Positions 6,373 to 14,327 of a stretch of 27,597 bases of DNA are shown here, piece after piece. Each line of letters opens with the position of its first letter. Position 1 is the first letter of the stretch. This DNA comes from JANQKX01 sp039028695. GTDB taxonomy: Bacteria; Pseudomonadota; Alphaproteobacteria; Kiloniellales; Kiloniellaceae. Under the pieces are notes generated by a model that was given only the letters and a program-made list of their open reading frames with translations, did not search any database and was not told the origin of the DNA. The translations under genes were made by a program, and so were the position numbers. The stretch covers positions 1 through 27,597 of the forward strand of contig JBCCHN010000064.1 in assembly GCA_039028695.1 (NCBI GenBank), written 5' to 3'.

Positions 6373-8217
6373 TTACCGTCGCCCGAAGAGCTTCTCAATA
6401 TCGGAAAGCTTCAGTTCCACATAGGTGGGCCGGCCGTGGTTGCATTGACCGGAATGGGGCGTGGCCTCCATCTGCCGCAACAGGGCGTTCATCTCCTCCG
6501 TATTGAGCTTGCGGCCGGCCCGAACCGAGCCATGGCAGGCCATAGTGCCGCAGACATGTTCCAACGAATCCCGCAAAGCCAGGGCTTCGCCCAGTTCAGC
6601 CAACTCGTCGGCCAAGTCGCTCAGTAGCCCTTGTACATTGACTTCGCCCAAAAGCGCCGGCACCTCGCGCACCACCATGGCACCCGGCCCGAAAGGCTCG
6701 ATCACCAGTCCAAGCTCGGCCAACTCGGTGACGCGAGCGCCAAGGCGCTCAACGGCCATCTCGTCCAGCTCAACCACCTCGGGCAGCAGCAGCAATTGCC
6801 GGGCAATCCCCCGATCCTCCAATTGCTCCTTCATTCTTTCATAGACAAGGCGCTCGTGGGCGGCGTGCTGATCGACGATGACGATGCCGTCCTCGGTTTG
6901 CGCAACCACGTAAGTGCCATGCAATTGCGCACGGGCAGCTCCTAAGGGATAGCGGGAAATGACCACATCGCCGGTCGTCTCAGGGTGCGCGGCAGGCGCC
7001 AAAGGTTCTGCCTCCAAGCCCGAGAGAGGCGCATGGTAACTCGCCGCAGCCTCTGCCATTCCGCGCGGTATCCATCCTCTGTTGTCGCTTGCGGACCATG
7101 GCGTTGACCGCTCACGGCCGTCTCTTGCTGCTAGGGGATAAGCCGCCGCGTCAAGGCCGGTGCCCTGCGGTCGAAGCGCACCCAGAGCGCCATGGGAAAC
7201 GGTGGTCGAGGCCCGATGCCCTGCCGCCGCCAAGGCATGACGTATGGCGCCGACGATCAAACCGCGCACCAAACCAGCCTCACGAAAGCGGACCTCTGTC
7301 TTTGTGGGGTGAACATTAACATCCACCTGTTCCGGCGGTATTTCCAAGAACAGAGCCAAAAGTGGATGGCGGTCTCGAGCGAGAAAATCCTGATAGGCGC
7401 CTCTGACGGCACCATAAAGCAACTTGTCCCGCACCGGCCGACCGTTGACGAAAAGGTATTGTTGCTGGGCATTAGCCCGGTTGAGGGTGGGCAGACCCAC
7501 ATAGCCGGTCAGCGTCAACCGCTCCCGCTGAGCGTCGATGGGCAGTGCATTGTCTTGAAAATCCCGCCCCATGATCGCGCCCAACCGGTTTAGGCGACTG
7601 GCAAATAATTCACCTTGGGTGGGCTCCAGGGAGATAAGGCGCCGCTTCTCGTCCGCCAGGGTAAAGGCCACGTCCGGATGAGCCATGGCGAGACGGTTCA
7701 TGGCGTCCTGGGCATGACCTAGTTCGGTGCGGGCCATTTTGAGAAATTTCAGGCGCGCCGGCGTGGCGAAAAAGAGGTCCCGCACCTCGACCCGGGTGCC
7801 GGCTGACCGTGCCGCCGGCCGCACGGCGCCTTTGGCACCCCCTTCCACCAAGAGGCTGTGGGCATCGTCACTGCCCTGAGGTCGGCTGGTGATGGTCAAT
7901 CGGGAGACCGCCCCAATGGACGGCAGGGCTTCACCCCGAAACCCCAGGGTATGGATATTGACCAGATCGTCATCCGGTAGTTTGGAGGTGGCGTGACGCT
8001 CGACGGCCAGCTCCAATTCCTCGGCGGACATGCCACGCCCATCATCAGTAACGGAAATGAGCTGTCGACCGCCATCATGCATCACCACATCAATGTGGCA
8101 GGCCCCCGCATCCAAGGCGTTTTCGACCAGCTCTTTGACGGCAGCAGCAGGCCGTTCGATCACTTCGCCGGCCGCAATGCGGTTGACCAAAGTTTCGGGC
8201 AAAAGACGAAGGGTCAA
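6373..8217 (-). CDS. mutL: DNA mismatch repair protein MutL with endonuclease motif
   Basis: MutL links mismatch recognition by MutS to strand incision and removal. The N-terminal GHKL ATPase is intact: Glu29 and Asn33 in KELVENALDAG, Asp58 in TDDGRGM, and GFRGEAL at 92-98. A proline- and alanine-rich linker follows at about 325-410. The C-terminal dimerisation domain contains DQHAAHERLVYE near residue 447, the DQHA-x2-E-x4-E endonuclease motif, plus ACHGSVRAG and QCNHGRPT. MutL of this type nicks DNA itself and works without MutH, unlike E. coli MutL. Length (614) is normal. The start is a TTG, chosen because AGGA lies seven bases upstream and TTG-ACC-CTT gives the expected N-terminus (MTLRLLPETLVNRIAAGEV). 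Confidence 0.96.
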   Translation of the reverse strand: MTLRLLPETLVNRIAAGEVIERPAAAVKELVENALDAGACHIDVVMHDGGRQLISVTDDGRGMSAEELELAVERHATSKLPDDDLVNIHTLGFRGEALPSIGAVSRLTITSRPQGSDDAHSLLVEGGAKGAVRPAARSAGTRVEVRDLFFATPARLKFLKMARTELGHAQDAMNRLAMAHPDVAFTLADEKRRLISLEPTQGELFASRLNRLGAIMGRDFQDNALPIDAQRERLTLTGYVGLPTLNRANAQQQYLFVNGRPVRDKLLYGAVRGAYQDFLARDRHPLLALFLEIPPEQVDVNVHPTKTEVRFREAGLVRGLIVGAIRHALAAAGHRASTTVSHGALGALRPQGTGLDAAAYPLAARDGRERSTPWSASDNRGWIPRGMAEAAASYHAPLSGLEAEPLAPAAHPETTGDVVISRYPLGAARAQLHGTYVVAQTEDGIVIVDQHAAHERLVYERMKEQLEDRGIARQLLLLPEVVELDEMAVERLGARVTELAELGLVIEPFGPGAMVVREVPALLGEVNVQGLLSDLADELAELGEALALRDSLEHVCGTMACHGSVRAGRKLNTEEMNALLRQMEATPHSGQCNHGRPTYVELKLSDIEKLFGRR

Positions 8218-8347
8218 AAAAAGATCCTGCCAAGATATTAAAAGGCGCGATGATCAAAGCCGCGACGGGGCGCGACTCGAGGTCCGCCGAGATTAGCAAA
8301 ATCGATTGGGCACAGAAAGCAGGCAGCCGATGAACAGCGGGGATAAC

Positions 8348-9760
8348 TTAGCTTTTTTTGTCGTCCACGTGGCCTGAGGATTCCAGGTCATGGGGTTGAC
8401 CGACCACGACCACGCTCAAGTCCTCGGGCCGGTACAAACGCTCTGCAACCCTGCGGGCATCATCGATAGTCACCGCGTCGATATAGTCGTTGCGCCGCTC
8501 GAGGAAATCGATGCCTAGATCTCCCAGTTGCATGCCGACCAACATGCCCGAGATCGCGCCGGAGCTGGATAGGCGCAAAGGGAAGGAGCCGGTAAGGTAG
8601 GTTTTGGCTGCGGCCAATTCCTCCTCGGTAGGGCCCTCCGCAGACATGCGGTCCCATTCCGCCCGGATAAGGGAGAGGGATTCGGCAACCCGGGCATTTT
8701 GCGTGGCAACGCCGCCCATCACCAGACCGGCCTGCTCCATGGGGTTCAAGTAAGAATAGACGGAATAGGCCAAGCCCCGTTTTTCGCGAACTTCGTCATA
8801 AAGGCGCGAGGCGAAGCCGCCGCCGCCCAGAACGTAGTTCACCACATAGGCAGCATAATAATCCGGGTCATCCCGTTTCAAGCCGCCATGGCCAAAGGCC
8901 ACCACGGATTGGGGAATGTTCCTTTCAATCACCAGCAAATCCCCAGCACCTTGCGGCTTAGTATCGCTGACGCTCATGGGAGCGGCTTTTTCCGGTAACT
9001 CCCCAAAGGTTCGGTCCAACAGGCTTGCCAGTTCCGCCGGCGTGATGTCACCTACAACGCCAACGATGAGCTGGTCACGGCCAAAGCGCTCGCTGGCAAA
9101 CTGCGCCAGATCATCCCGGGTCAGTCCGGGTATCGTTTCAGAGGTGCCATTGACGGGTTGGCCATAGGCATGGTCGGGGAACATCAGCTTGCGCAATTTA
9201 CGGCTGACGATCGTATCCGGGTTCTCCGCTTCGTACAGGAGTCCCGATATCAGTTGCGCCCGAATGCGCTCAACCGGTTCCGCGTCGAAGCGCGGCTGGG
9301 TGAGGGCCAGCCGAAGCATGTCAAAGGCCACATCCCGGTTTTCGGTCAGAGTCCGCAGTGATCCGACAAAATTATCCAGGCCGGCGCTGAAGCGGAGCGT
9401 AATGGACAGATCATCCAGTTGCCCTTGAAAGGCTTGGGAGTCCAGATCCCCCGCGCCCTCGTCAATTGTCGAGGCCACCATGTTGGCCAAGCCGGCTTTT
9501 TCAGGAGGGTTCAGGGCAGCCCCACCGCGAAAGGCCAGGTCTAGGGCAATGATCGGGTTGGTGTGGTCCTCCACAAGCCAAGCCTCAATCCCGCCCGGGC
9601 TCACCACCCGCTGAACCTCGACCGCTCGCGCCGAGGAAAGCATGACCGCCAGCAAGGTCAAGACGGTCAGAAAGCCGATCGACCAGTTGAGCATTACCCC
9701 TGAACGGGCAATTCGGTTGGTTTTATTTCCGCGGGGTCGGATCAAGTTATCCATCATCAT
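8348..9760 (-). CDS. M16 family peptidase homologue lacking the zinc site (non-catalytic partner)
   Basis: The protein of about 470 residues has an N-terminal hydrophobic segment ending SSARA, probably a signal peptide or anchor, followed by two M16 domains. The place where HxxEH is expected reads GLANMV, so the zinc ligands are absent. The C-terminal half keeps the substrate-binding landmarks GGGGFASRLYDEVREKRGLAYSVYSYL (split here by glycine-rich and Arg/Tyr parts). This is the pattern of the non-catalytic subunit in bacterial heterodimeric M16 proteases, where the neighbouring gene supplies the zinc site. The start is uncertain: GTG-ATG-ATG-ATG occurs at 9763-9752, and a Met at 9694 would give a signal sequence without positive charges, so the longer form is favoured. 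Confidence 0.88.
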   Translation of the reverse strand: MMMDNLIRPRGNKTNRIARSGVMLNWSIGFLTVLTLLAVMLSSARAVEVQRVVSPGGIEAWLVEDHTNPIIALDLAFRGGAALNPPEKAGLANMVASTIDEGAGDLDSQAFQGQLDDLSITLRFSAGLDNFVGSLRTLTENRDVAFDMLRLALTQPRFDAEPVERIRAQLISGLLYEAENPDTIVSRKLRKLMFPDHAYGQPVNGTSETIPGLTRDDLAQFASERFGRDQLIVGVVGDITPAELASLLDRTFGELPEKAAPMSVSDTKPQGAGDLLVIERNIPQSVVAFGHGGLKRDDPDYYAAYVVNYVLGGGGFASRLYDEVREKRGLAYSVYSYLNPMEQAGLVMGGVATQNARVAESLSLIRAEWDRMSAEGPTEEELAAAKTYLTGSFPLRLSSSGAISGMLVGMQLGDLGIDFLERRNDYIDAVTIDDARRVAERLYRPEDLSVVVVGQPHDLESSGHVDDKKS

Positions 9761-9779
9761 CACCCAAATAGTGTCGGTC

Positions 9780-9817
9780 CTAGGTTAAAGGCTCCGGTCT
9801 AGCTTAAAGGCTCCGGC
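9780..9817 (-). repeat. Adjacent 19-bp tandem duplication spanning the stop codon of the M16 protease
   Basis: Two abutting units at 9780-9798 and 9799-9817 share 17 of 19 bases (core TTAAAGGCTCCGG). The second unit contains the last codons and TAG stop of the upstream protease gene; the first is non-coding and fills the gap before the next gene. It looks like a recent slippage or duplication event. Confidence 0.85.
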
Positions 9818-11190
9818 AACAACACGGCCGTCACGGAACTTTTGTCGTCAAAGACCTGGCGGGCCGCCGCATTGACCTGCTCGACGGTCACCTCTTGTAT
9901 TAGGTCGGGCCAGTTCTCGACTTCCGCCAGGCTGCGGCCGGTGGCCATGGCACGACCGATGATGCTGGGACCCGCGCCCAAGGAATCCCGCGCGAAGACC
10001 GCCGCGGATATGAGGCGCTTCTGAGCCGCCGCCACCTCCTCGGCGGTTACCCCTTCGCTCCGCACGCGCTCGATCTGGGCCCGCAAGGCGTCTTCCACTT
10101 CGTCGATATCCTTATCCGGGCGCGGCGCGGCAAAAAAGTTGAAGGAGGTCAAATCATAAGAATCGGCGCCGTAGCCGCCTCCCGCCGCCGAGGCTAATCC
10201 TTGGTCAACCACCAATTCGCTATATAGTCGGCTGGAGCTACCGCCGCCCAATATCTCCGACAACACCTGTAGGGCATAAGCCTCACCGTTGGTGCCGGTG
10301 CGATAGCTCGGCGCCAAATAGCGAATCGAAACCGAGGGCTGATTCACCCGAGGCGATTCCAACGTGATCCGGCGCTCCGCATTATGGGGCGGCTCGGCAA
10401 TACGATCGCGCCCTGGCAGATCCTTCGCCGGAATGGCGCCATAGTGTTTTTCCGCCAAGGCTTTGACCTCATCCAAGCTCACGTCGCCGGAGATTACCAC
10501 GATCGCGTTGTTGGGCGCGTACCAGCGTTTGTAAAAATCGAGGACGGTTTGGGTGTTGAGTTCGGTGATCTCGTGGTCCCACCCGATGATCGGGATCCGG
10601 TAGGGATGATTGAGGTAAAGGCTGGCACGGGCCACTTCGCCCAGTTGACCCGAGGGGTCATTGTCGACGCGGCTGCGCCGTTCCTCGCGCACCACCTCCC
10701 GCTCGGGCAGCACCACCTCGTCGGTCAGGACCAGATTGACCATGCGATCCGCCTCCAATCCCATGACGATATCCAGGCGGTCCTTAGCGACGGTTTGGTA
10801 AAAAGCCGTGTAGTCCCAAGAGGTAAAGGCGTTCTCGCGCCCCCCGTTACGTGCCACGATTTCGGAGAACTCACCGGGCGCCAGACTCTCGGTACCCTTG
10901 AACATGAGATGCTCCAGGAAATGGGCATTGCCCGACTCGCCCGGTGCCTCGTCGGCGGCGCCGACCTTGTACCACACCATGTGATGAACAATGGGCGCGC
11001 GGTGGTTTTCCACCACCACCACGGTCAATCCGTTGTCCAGGGTGAATTGCTGGGCATCGAAGACCCGCGCCTGAAGGCCGGAAAAGGGCCAAAAAGCTGC
11101 GAAAGCAACCACCAGGGCCAAAAGGGTAAGGGGTGTTATAAAAGGAAGCGGGCGAAGAAAAACTAAGGAACAGGAGTGCGGGCCAGCCAT
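9799..11190 (-). CDS. M16 family zinc metalloprotease (catalytic subunit)
   Basis: This 463-residue protein is exported or membrane-anchored: residues 13-40 are a hydrophobic segment ending near LQA. The inverted zinc motif HFLEH lies at residues 90-94 (ligands His90 and His94, general base Glu93), and the third ligand is in REVVREERR near Glu170, the ~76-residue spacing seen in pitrilysins. The second half includes GGGSSSRLYSELV. Proteins of this group degrade peptides in the periplasm, often as a heterodimer with a zinc-less homologue, here the next gene 38 nt downstream. The ATG at 11190 is supported by GGAAAGG nine bases upstream. It is the first gene of the unit continuing to mutL. Confidence 0.93.
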   Translation of the reverse strand: MAGPHSCSLVFLRPLPFITPLTLLALVVAFAAFWPFSGLQARVFDAQQFTLDNGLTVVVVENHRAPIVHHMVWYKVGAADEAPGESGNAHFLEHLMFKGTESLAPGEFSEIVARNGGRENAFTSWDYTAFYQTVAKDRLDIVMGLEADRMVNLVLTDEVVLPEREVVREERRSRVDNDPSGQLGEVARASLYLNHPYRIPIIGWDHEITELNTQTVLDFYKRWYAPNNAIVVISGDVSLDEVKALAEKHYGAIPAKDLPGRDRIAEPPHNAERRITLESPRVNQPSVSIRYLAPSYRTGTNGEAYALQVLSEILGGGSSSRLYSELVVDQGLASAAGGGYGADSYDLTSFNFFAAPRPDKDIDEVEDALRAQIERVRSEGVTAEEVAAAQKRLISAAVFARDSLGAGPSIIGRAMATGRSLAEVENWPDLIQEVTVEQVNAAARQVFDDKSSVTAVLLPEPLS

Positions 11191-11267
11191 GGTTTACCTT
11201 TCCGGTGACTATTCTGTCCGGTGGGTATGTTATCGGGTTCTGCGGGCAACACCGCTAAACGCCGCCC

Positions 11268-11288
11268 TGACCCCAGGATATAGGGTCA
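11268..11288. promoter_or_regulatory. Dyad centred on the predicted -10 of the M16 operon
   Basis: TGACCC and GGGTCA are separated by nine bases and symmetric about position 11278, which falls inside the candidate -10 hexamer. The position would suit a repressor, but no regulator is identified. Confidence 0.3.
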
Positions 11289-11306
11289 CCCCGCAGGGTC
11301 CGACAA
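11277..11306 (-). promoter_or_regulatory. Candidate promoter for the M16-M16-mutL unit
   Basis: On the minus strand TTGTCG (-35, 4/6) and TATATC (-10, 4/6) are spaced by 18 nt, about 80 nt upstream of the protease start. Confidence 0.4.
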
Positions 11307-11504
11307 CAGGCTTAACAGGAAGTTTACAGAGATGTAATTATCGGTTTAGGGGTGGGATTCCGGGTATTCTACCGGATTCTGGAGACCTTTAGATAGGGAA
11401 CGATCTTCTGAAGAAGCCGAAGGATCAGCCAATTCCGCTTTCTGAGGGAAGCTGTAATTGCTCTCCGGAAGCGCTCAGGCTCACCAATATCCACAATCCG
11501 TCGA

Positions 11505-11774
11505 CTAGGCTTGGCCGAATTTGCGCGCCCTGAACCATAAAATAATGCCCCAACAGCTAATGAGGCACCAGAAGGCCTCTAGCACAAATGCGGCAACATT
11601 GAATTCCTGCAGGAGTGAGATGATCACCAGAGCCGCGCCGACCAGATTGCCAAGAGAATAGCCCAGATCCTTGCTTCCTATGCGTCCCATTTGCAGCAGA
11701 AAATAGCAAATCACGATCATGGCGACGCCTATATTGCCGACAAGGTCGTGCCAAACGATCCCGTGGTAAGCCAT
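11505..11774 (-). CDS. Small integral membrane protein, CBU_0592-like family
   Basis: The 89-residue protein has three predicted membrane helices, at about residues 10-28, 40-56 and 60-83, with short charged links (GRIGSKD and the C-terminal RARKFGQ). The pattern resembles the uncharacterised CBU_0592-like family of small inner-membrane proteins; no function is known. It begins 5 nt after the stop of the hydrolase gene, with AGGTAAC upstream, so it is almost certainly the last gene of the binding-protein/hydrolase unit. Its role there may be as an anchor or a minimal transporter component, but this is only inferred from position. Confidence 0.75.
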   Translation of the reverse strand: MAYHGIVWHDLVGNIGVAMIVICYFLLQMGRIGSKDLGYSLGNLVGAALVIISLLQEFNVAAFVLEAFWCLISCWGIILWFRARKFGQA

Positions 11775-11779
11775 TGATG

Positions 11780-12415
11780 TTACCTGGTGGATGCGCGGCC
11801 ATAGTCCGACATGGCCTCGGTCATTTCAAAAATCGATCGGCGGGCACCGGCTTGAAGGTATTCCATGGCGCGCAAGCTTGCTTCATGGGCCGCTTCACAG
11901 GAGCCTGCAACCACATCTTCGATCACGCGGCAAAAATAGTTGTGCTGATGGCCATCGACAAATGTGTAGTGAACACAGACGTCGGTCAGCCCCCCAATGA
12001 GGATGAGCGTGTTTACCTCTAATCCCTTCAGAAGAATCTCCAGGTCCGTGCCGAAAAAGGCAGAATAGCGACGCTTGGGCACATGGTAATCATTGGGTCG
12101 AAAATCGATGACATCGGCGGCGATTTCCGTATTGGGGCGACCTTCAATACAGTGGACGTCCTCGCTACCGTCCAGTTCCCGCCCGAAATCAATCATGTCA
12201 GGCCGGTGAACTTCTTGAACAAAGATGACCGGAATATTGGAGGCCCGCGCTGACTCAATGACCTGCCGGGCTTTCCTCAGGCGATCACCATAACCCGGCA
12301 TGTGGGGAATAGAGGTGTGTTCATTTTCAAGGAAGCTGCCGCGCTGAATATCAATTACCAACAGTGCGGGTCGACCTTCGATGATGGCACGTCTGTTGTT
12401 TTCGGGCTTTTGCAT
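11780..12415 (-). CDS. Isochorismatase-like cysteine hydrolase
   Basis: The 211-residue cytosolic protein belongs to the isochorismatase-like superfamily, whose members hydrolyse amide, ureido or enol-ether bonds (nicotinamide, N-carbamoylsarcosine, biuret, ureidoacrylate). The catalytic triad is visible: Asp22 in LLVIDIQ, Lys114 in HVPKRRYSAF and Cys147 in GGLTDVCVHYT. The Cys shows that it is one of the hydrolases and not a catalytically dead isochorismatase domain. The substrate cannot be assigned. It follows an amino-acid-type periplasmic binding protein and precedes a small membrane protein, hinting at uptake and hydrolysis of a nitrogenous compound. The ATG at 12415 has GGAGG and GGGAG just upstream. 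Confidence 0.9.
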   Translation of the reverse strand: MQKPENNRRAIIEGRPALLVIDIQRGSFLENEHTSIPHMPGYGDRLRKARQVIESARASNIPVIFVQEVHRPDMIDFGRELDGSEDVHCIEGRPNTEIAADVIDFRPNDYHVPKRRYSAFFGTDLEILLKGLEVNTLILIGGLTDVCVHYTFVDGHQHNYFCRVIEDVVAGSCEAAHEASLRAMEYLQAGARRSIFEMTEAMSDYGRASTR

Positions 12416-12453
12416 CTCCCATCCTCCAGGGTTCCAGTGCTTGCAGAATTATT

Positions 12454-12484
12454 GGCAGGATCCGGCAAAGCACCGGACCCTGCC
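12454..12484 (-). terminator. Strong intercistronic hairpin after the binding-protein gene
   Basis: A 12-bp stem (GGCAGGATCCGG / CCGGACCCTGCC on the plus strand, one G-U pair) with a 7-base loop lies 14 nt past the binding-protein stop and 39 nt before the hydrolase start. On the minus strand it is followed by AATAATT, not a full U-run. It probably stabilises or partially terminates the binding-protein transcript, as is common between binding-protein genes and their downstream genes. Confidence 0.65.
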
Positions 12485-12498
12485 TTAACCAGGTTCGG

Positions 12499-13275
12499 TT
12501 ACTGGCCGTAAATATCGAAGGAAAAGTACCTGTCATTGATTTGGCTGTAGGCGCCATTTTCGCGCATTTCTGCGATGGCCTCATTCATCATGACCCGAAG
12601 ATCATCATCATCCTGGCGCAGGGCAATACCGGTACCCTCGCCATGAATCGCTGGGTCAAAATGAGACTCTCCGAAAAACTCGAAATCTTTGCCGTCTTCC
12701 GAATTAAGGAATCCGAACTCGGTGGCAATGCCATTTGCAACGGCGGCATCAAGGCGGCCCGTTGTCAGGTCGAGATACACTTCTTCCTGGGTCGTATAGA
12801 GCTTTAGATCAACGTCTGGGAAGTTTGTTTCCAAATACTCTTGATGAGTCGTTCCTCGGAGGACACCAATCGTTTTCCCAGCCAAACCCTCATTTGTGTC
12901 CTGAAATTCCGCACCTTTTCTTGCAATGAATCTTGCTGGATCTCGGTAATAGCGCTCGGAAAAATCGACCTGTTGCTTTCTCTTTTCAGTAATCGACATG
13001 GAAGCAATGATGGCATCGTATTTGTTAACCAACAGCGCCGGGATCAGGCCGTCCCAGTCTTGTTCCACGATGACACAGTTCACCTGCATCTGGGCGCAGA
13101 GAGCATGTGTAAAATCAATATCGAATCCGGCCAGCTCTCCGGACTCCGTCTTATAGGCAAAAGGAGGATAAGCTGCTTCGGTCGCGATCCGAACCTCAGA
13201 CCAATCCGCCATGGAGCCGCTAGGAAGAGATAAAATTGCACCAGCGACAGTTAATGCAATGGTTAGCTTTTTCAT
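12499..13275 (-). CDS. Amino-acid-type ABC transporter substrate-binding protein (SBP family 3)
   Basis: The 258-residue protein has a signal peptide (MKKLTIALTVAGAILSL, cleavage after SMA near 23) and the family 3 solute-binding fold. Visible marks are VRIATEAAYPPFAYK, GELAGFDIDFTHALC, DWDGLIPALLVNKYDAIIASMSITEKR, the hinge GKTIGVLRGTTHQEY and the C-terminal MRENGAYSQINDRYF. It most resembles lysine/arginine/ornithine- or histidine-binding proteins, but ligand specificity is not readable. No permease or ATPase gene is nearby, so it is an orphan that must share a membrane complex encoded elsewhere. The ATG at 13275 is chosen for GGGAGGG seven bases upstream. It is divergent from a LysR regulator. 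Confidence 0.93.
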   Translation of the reverse strand: MKKLTIALTVAGAILSLPSGSMADWSEVRIATEAAYPPFAYKTESGELAGFDIDFTHALCAQMQVNCVIVEQDWDGLIPALLVNKYDAIIASMSITEKRKQQVDFSERYYRDPARFIARKGAEFQDTNEGLAGKTIGVLRGTTHQEYLETNFPDVDLKLYTTQEEVYLDLTTGRLDAAVANGIATEFGFLNSEDGKDFEFFGESHFDPAIHGEGTGIALRQDDDDLRVMMNEAIAEMRENGAYSQINDRYFSFDIYGQ

Positions 13276-13322
13276 ATTTTGACCCTCCCGCGTGTTCGCT
13301 GCTCGACAGGAATTGCCGATCA

Positions 13323-13387
13323 CCCAAGTGAAGCTGAATTGGGTCGACTGGTGTGAGTTCGATTTTCTTGAGTTCAGCTTAAGCTGA
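13323..13387. promoter_or_regulatory. Divergent regulatory region with two dyads (probable LysR operator)
   Basis: Two symmetric elements lie between the divergent genes. CCCAA-N11-TTGGG spans 13323-13343, with the long central spacing typical of LysR-family sites. TCAGCTTAAGCTGA (13374-13387) is a perfect 14-bp palindrome, extended by a further AGCTTAA, sitting 15 bp before the regulator start, as expected for autoregulation. Half-sites are related: AGCTGA occurs in the palindrome and AAGCTGAA inside the first dyad. The link to the neighbouring regulator is inferred from position. Confidence 0.5.
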
Positions 13388-13402
13388 GCTTAACCTTATG
13401 GA

Positions 13403-14305
13403 ATGACCGGTCCCATTCCACCGCTGTCCGCCTTACGCGCGTTTCAATTGGCCGCGCAGTGGGAGAACTTTGCCAAGGCCGCCGACCATTTGTGTGTCAG
13501 TCAAAGTGCTGTTAGTCAGCGAATTCGGACCTTAGAGGAGTTTTTGCAGGTTAAGTTGTTCCTACGCCTTGGCAATCGTGTTGCCTTGACCGAAGAGGGC
13601 CGACGACTGGGCGCGCGCCTCAGCGAAGCGTTCGAAATCATCGAAGAGGCTTGTGCACAGTCCACCCATGGCCGATTTGGCGGTAGGGTCCATGTCAGCG
13701 CTGAAGCGGCCTTTGCGACACGTTGGCTTCGCCCCCGGCTTGGAGAGTTTCACAAGAGACATGCAGATCTTCAGGTCAATCTCAACGCGATTGCCGAATT
13801 GAGCGCCGCAAACGCAGACTCCAGCGATATTGTTATTCATTTTGAGAAACGGCTCAATTCCAACACCCACGAGATTGAACGTGTTTTTCCCATTGATGGC
13901 TATCCCGCATGCTCGCCAGAGTTCTTGAGAGGTAATCCAGGTATTAGCGCGCCGATTGACATTAGCCGCCTTCCACTCATTCATGACAACAGCCGCATGA
14001 TTTGGCGACGGTGGTTTGATCGATTTGTCCCCGAATCGGATGCCTGGCGGAGTGGCTATGTGTATTCAGATCTCTCGTTGGCAATCGATGCCGCCACCGA
14101 TGGAGAAGGCGTAATTCTCGCCGATGACTTGCTGTGCGCGCGTGAGATGGCGTCGGCTGGCCTCGTAAGGGTGCTCCCTCAAACGGTGCGCTGCGCTTGG
14201 TACTGTGTTGCGATCCGTCATCCAAAAACGGCCGGCAAAGCTGTTCTAGCTTTTCGGCAATGGTTGAAGGACTCTGTAACGCGGAAGGCTGATGTTACCT
14301 CGTGA
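13403..14305 (+). CDS. LysR-family transcriptional regulator (GcvA-like subgroup)
   Basis: The 300-residue protein has a winged helix-turn-helix at about residues 8-66 (LSALRAFQLAAQWENFAKAA, then VSQSAVSQRIRTLEEFLQVKLFLR) and a periplasmic-binding-like effector domain from about 92. The start PIPPLSALRAFQLAA and the domain style resemble GcvA-like activators. It is transcribed away from the orphan binding-protein gene across 127 bp, the classic layout in which a LysR protein controls its divergent neighbour, probably in response to the imported ligand or its product. The ATG at 13403 has no clear ribosome-binding site. The stop codon is part of a downstream terminator stem. Confidence 0.9.
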   Translation: MTGPIPPLSALRAFQLAAQWENFAKAADHLCVSQSAVSQRIRTLEEFLQVKLFLRLGNRVALTEEGRRLGARLSEAFEIIEEACAQSTHGRFGGRVHVSAEAAFATRWLRPRLGEFHKRHADLQVNLNAIAELSAANADSSDIVIHFEKRLNSNTHEIERVFPIDGYPACSPEFLRGNPGISAPIDISRLPLIHDNSRMIWRRWFDRFVPESDAWRSGYVYSDLSLAIDAATDGEGVILADDLLCAREMASAGLVRVLPQTVRCAWYCVAIRHPKTAGKAVLAFRQWLKDSVTRKADVTS

Positions 14306-14327
14306 GCGCAAGCCCATGAGTTTTTTT
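14299..14327 (+). terminator. Intrinsic terminator of the LysR regulator gene
   Basis: CTCGTG pairs with CATGAG (one G-U) around an inner GC-GCAA-GC tetraloop stem, followed immediately by seven T residues (14321-14327). The stem includes the stop codon of the regulator. Confidence 0.7.

Larger units (their letters stand above)
11191..11504. other. Intergenic region between the M16 operon and the small membrane protein gene
   Basis: This 314-base stretch holds the candidate promoter and dyad described separately at 11268-11306. The part from about 11310 to 11504 has no convincing gene, RNA or terminator. Short open frames there lack a ribosome-binding site and family-like composition. It is the left junction of the presumed inserted module. 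Confidence 0.6.

Noticed and set aside
6373..8217. Unusual Asn in the MutL C-terminal QCNHGRPT motif (Pro in many bacteria)
   Set aside because: The Cys and His are intact and this variant is, as far as I recall, common in alphaproteobacterial MutL, so it is not a defect.
10384..11166. A 260-codon plus-strand frame opposite the catalytic M16 protease
   Set aside because: Antisense to a protease with all catalytic residues present; its composition looks like a shadow of codon bias and no domain is recognisable.
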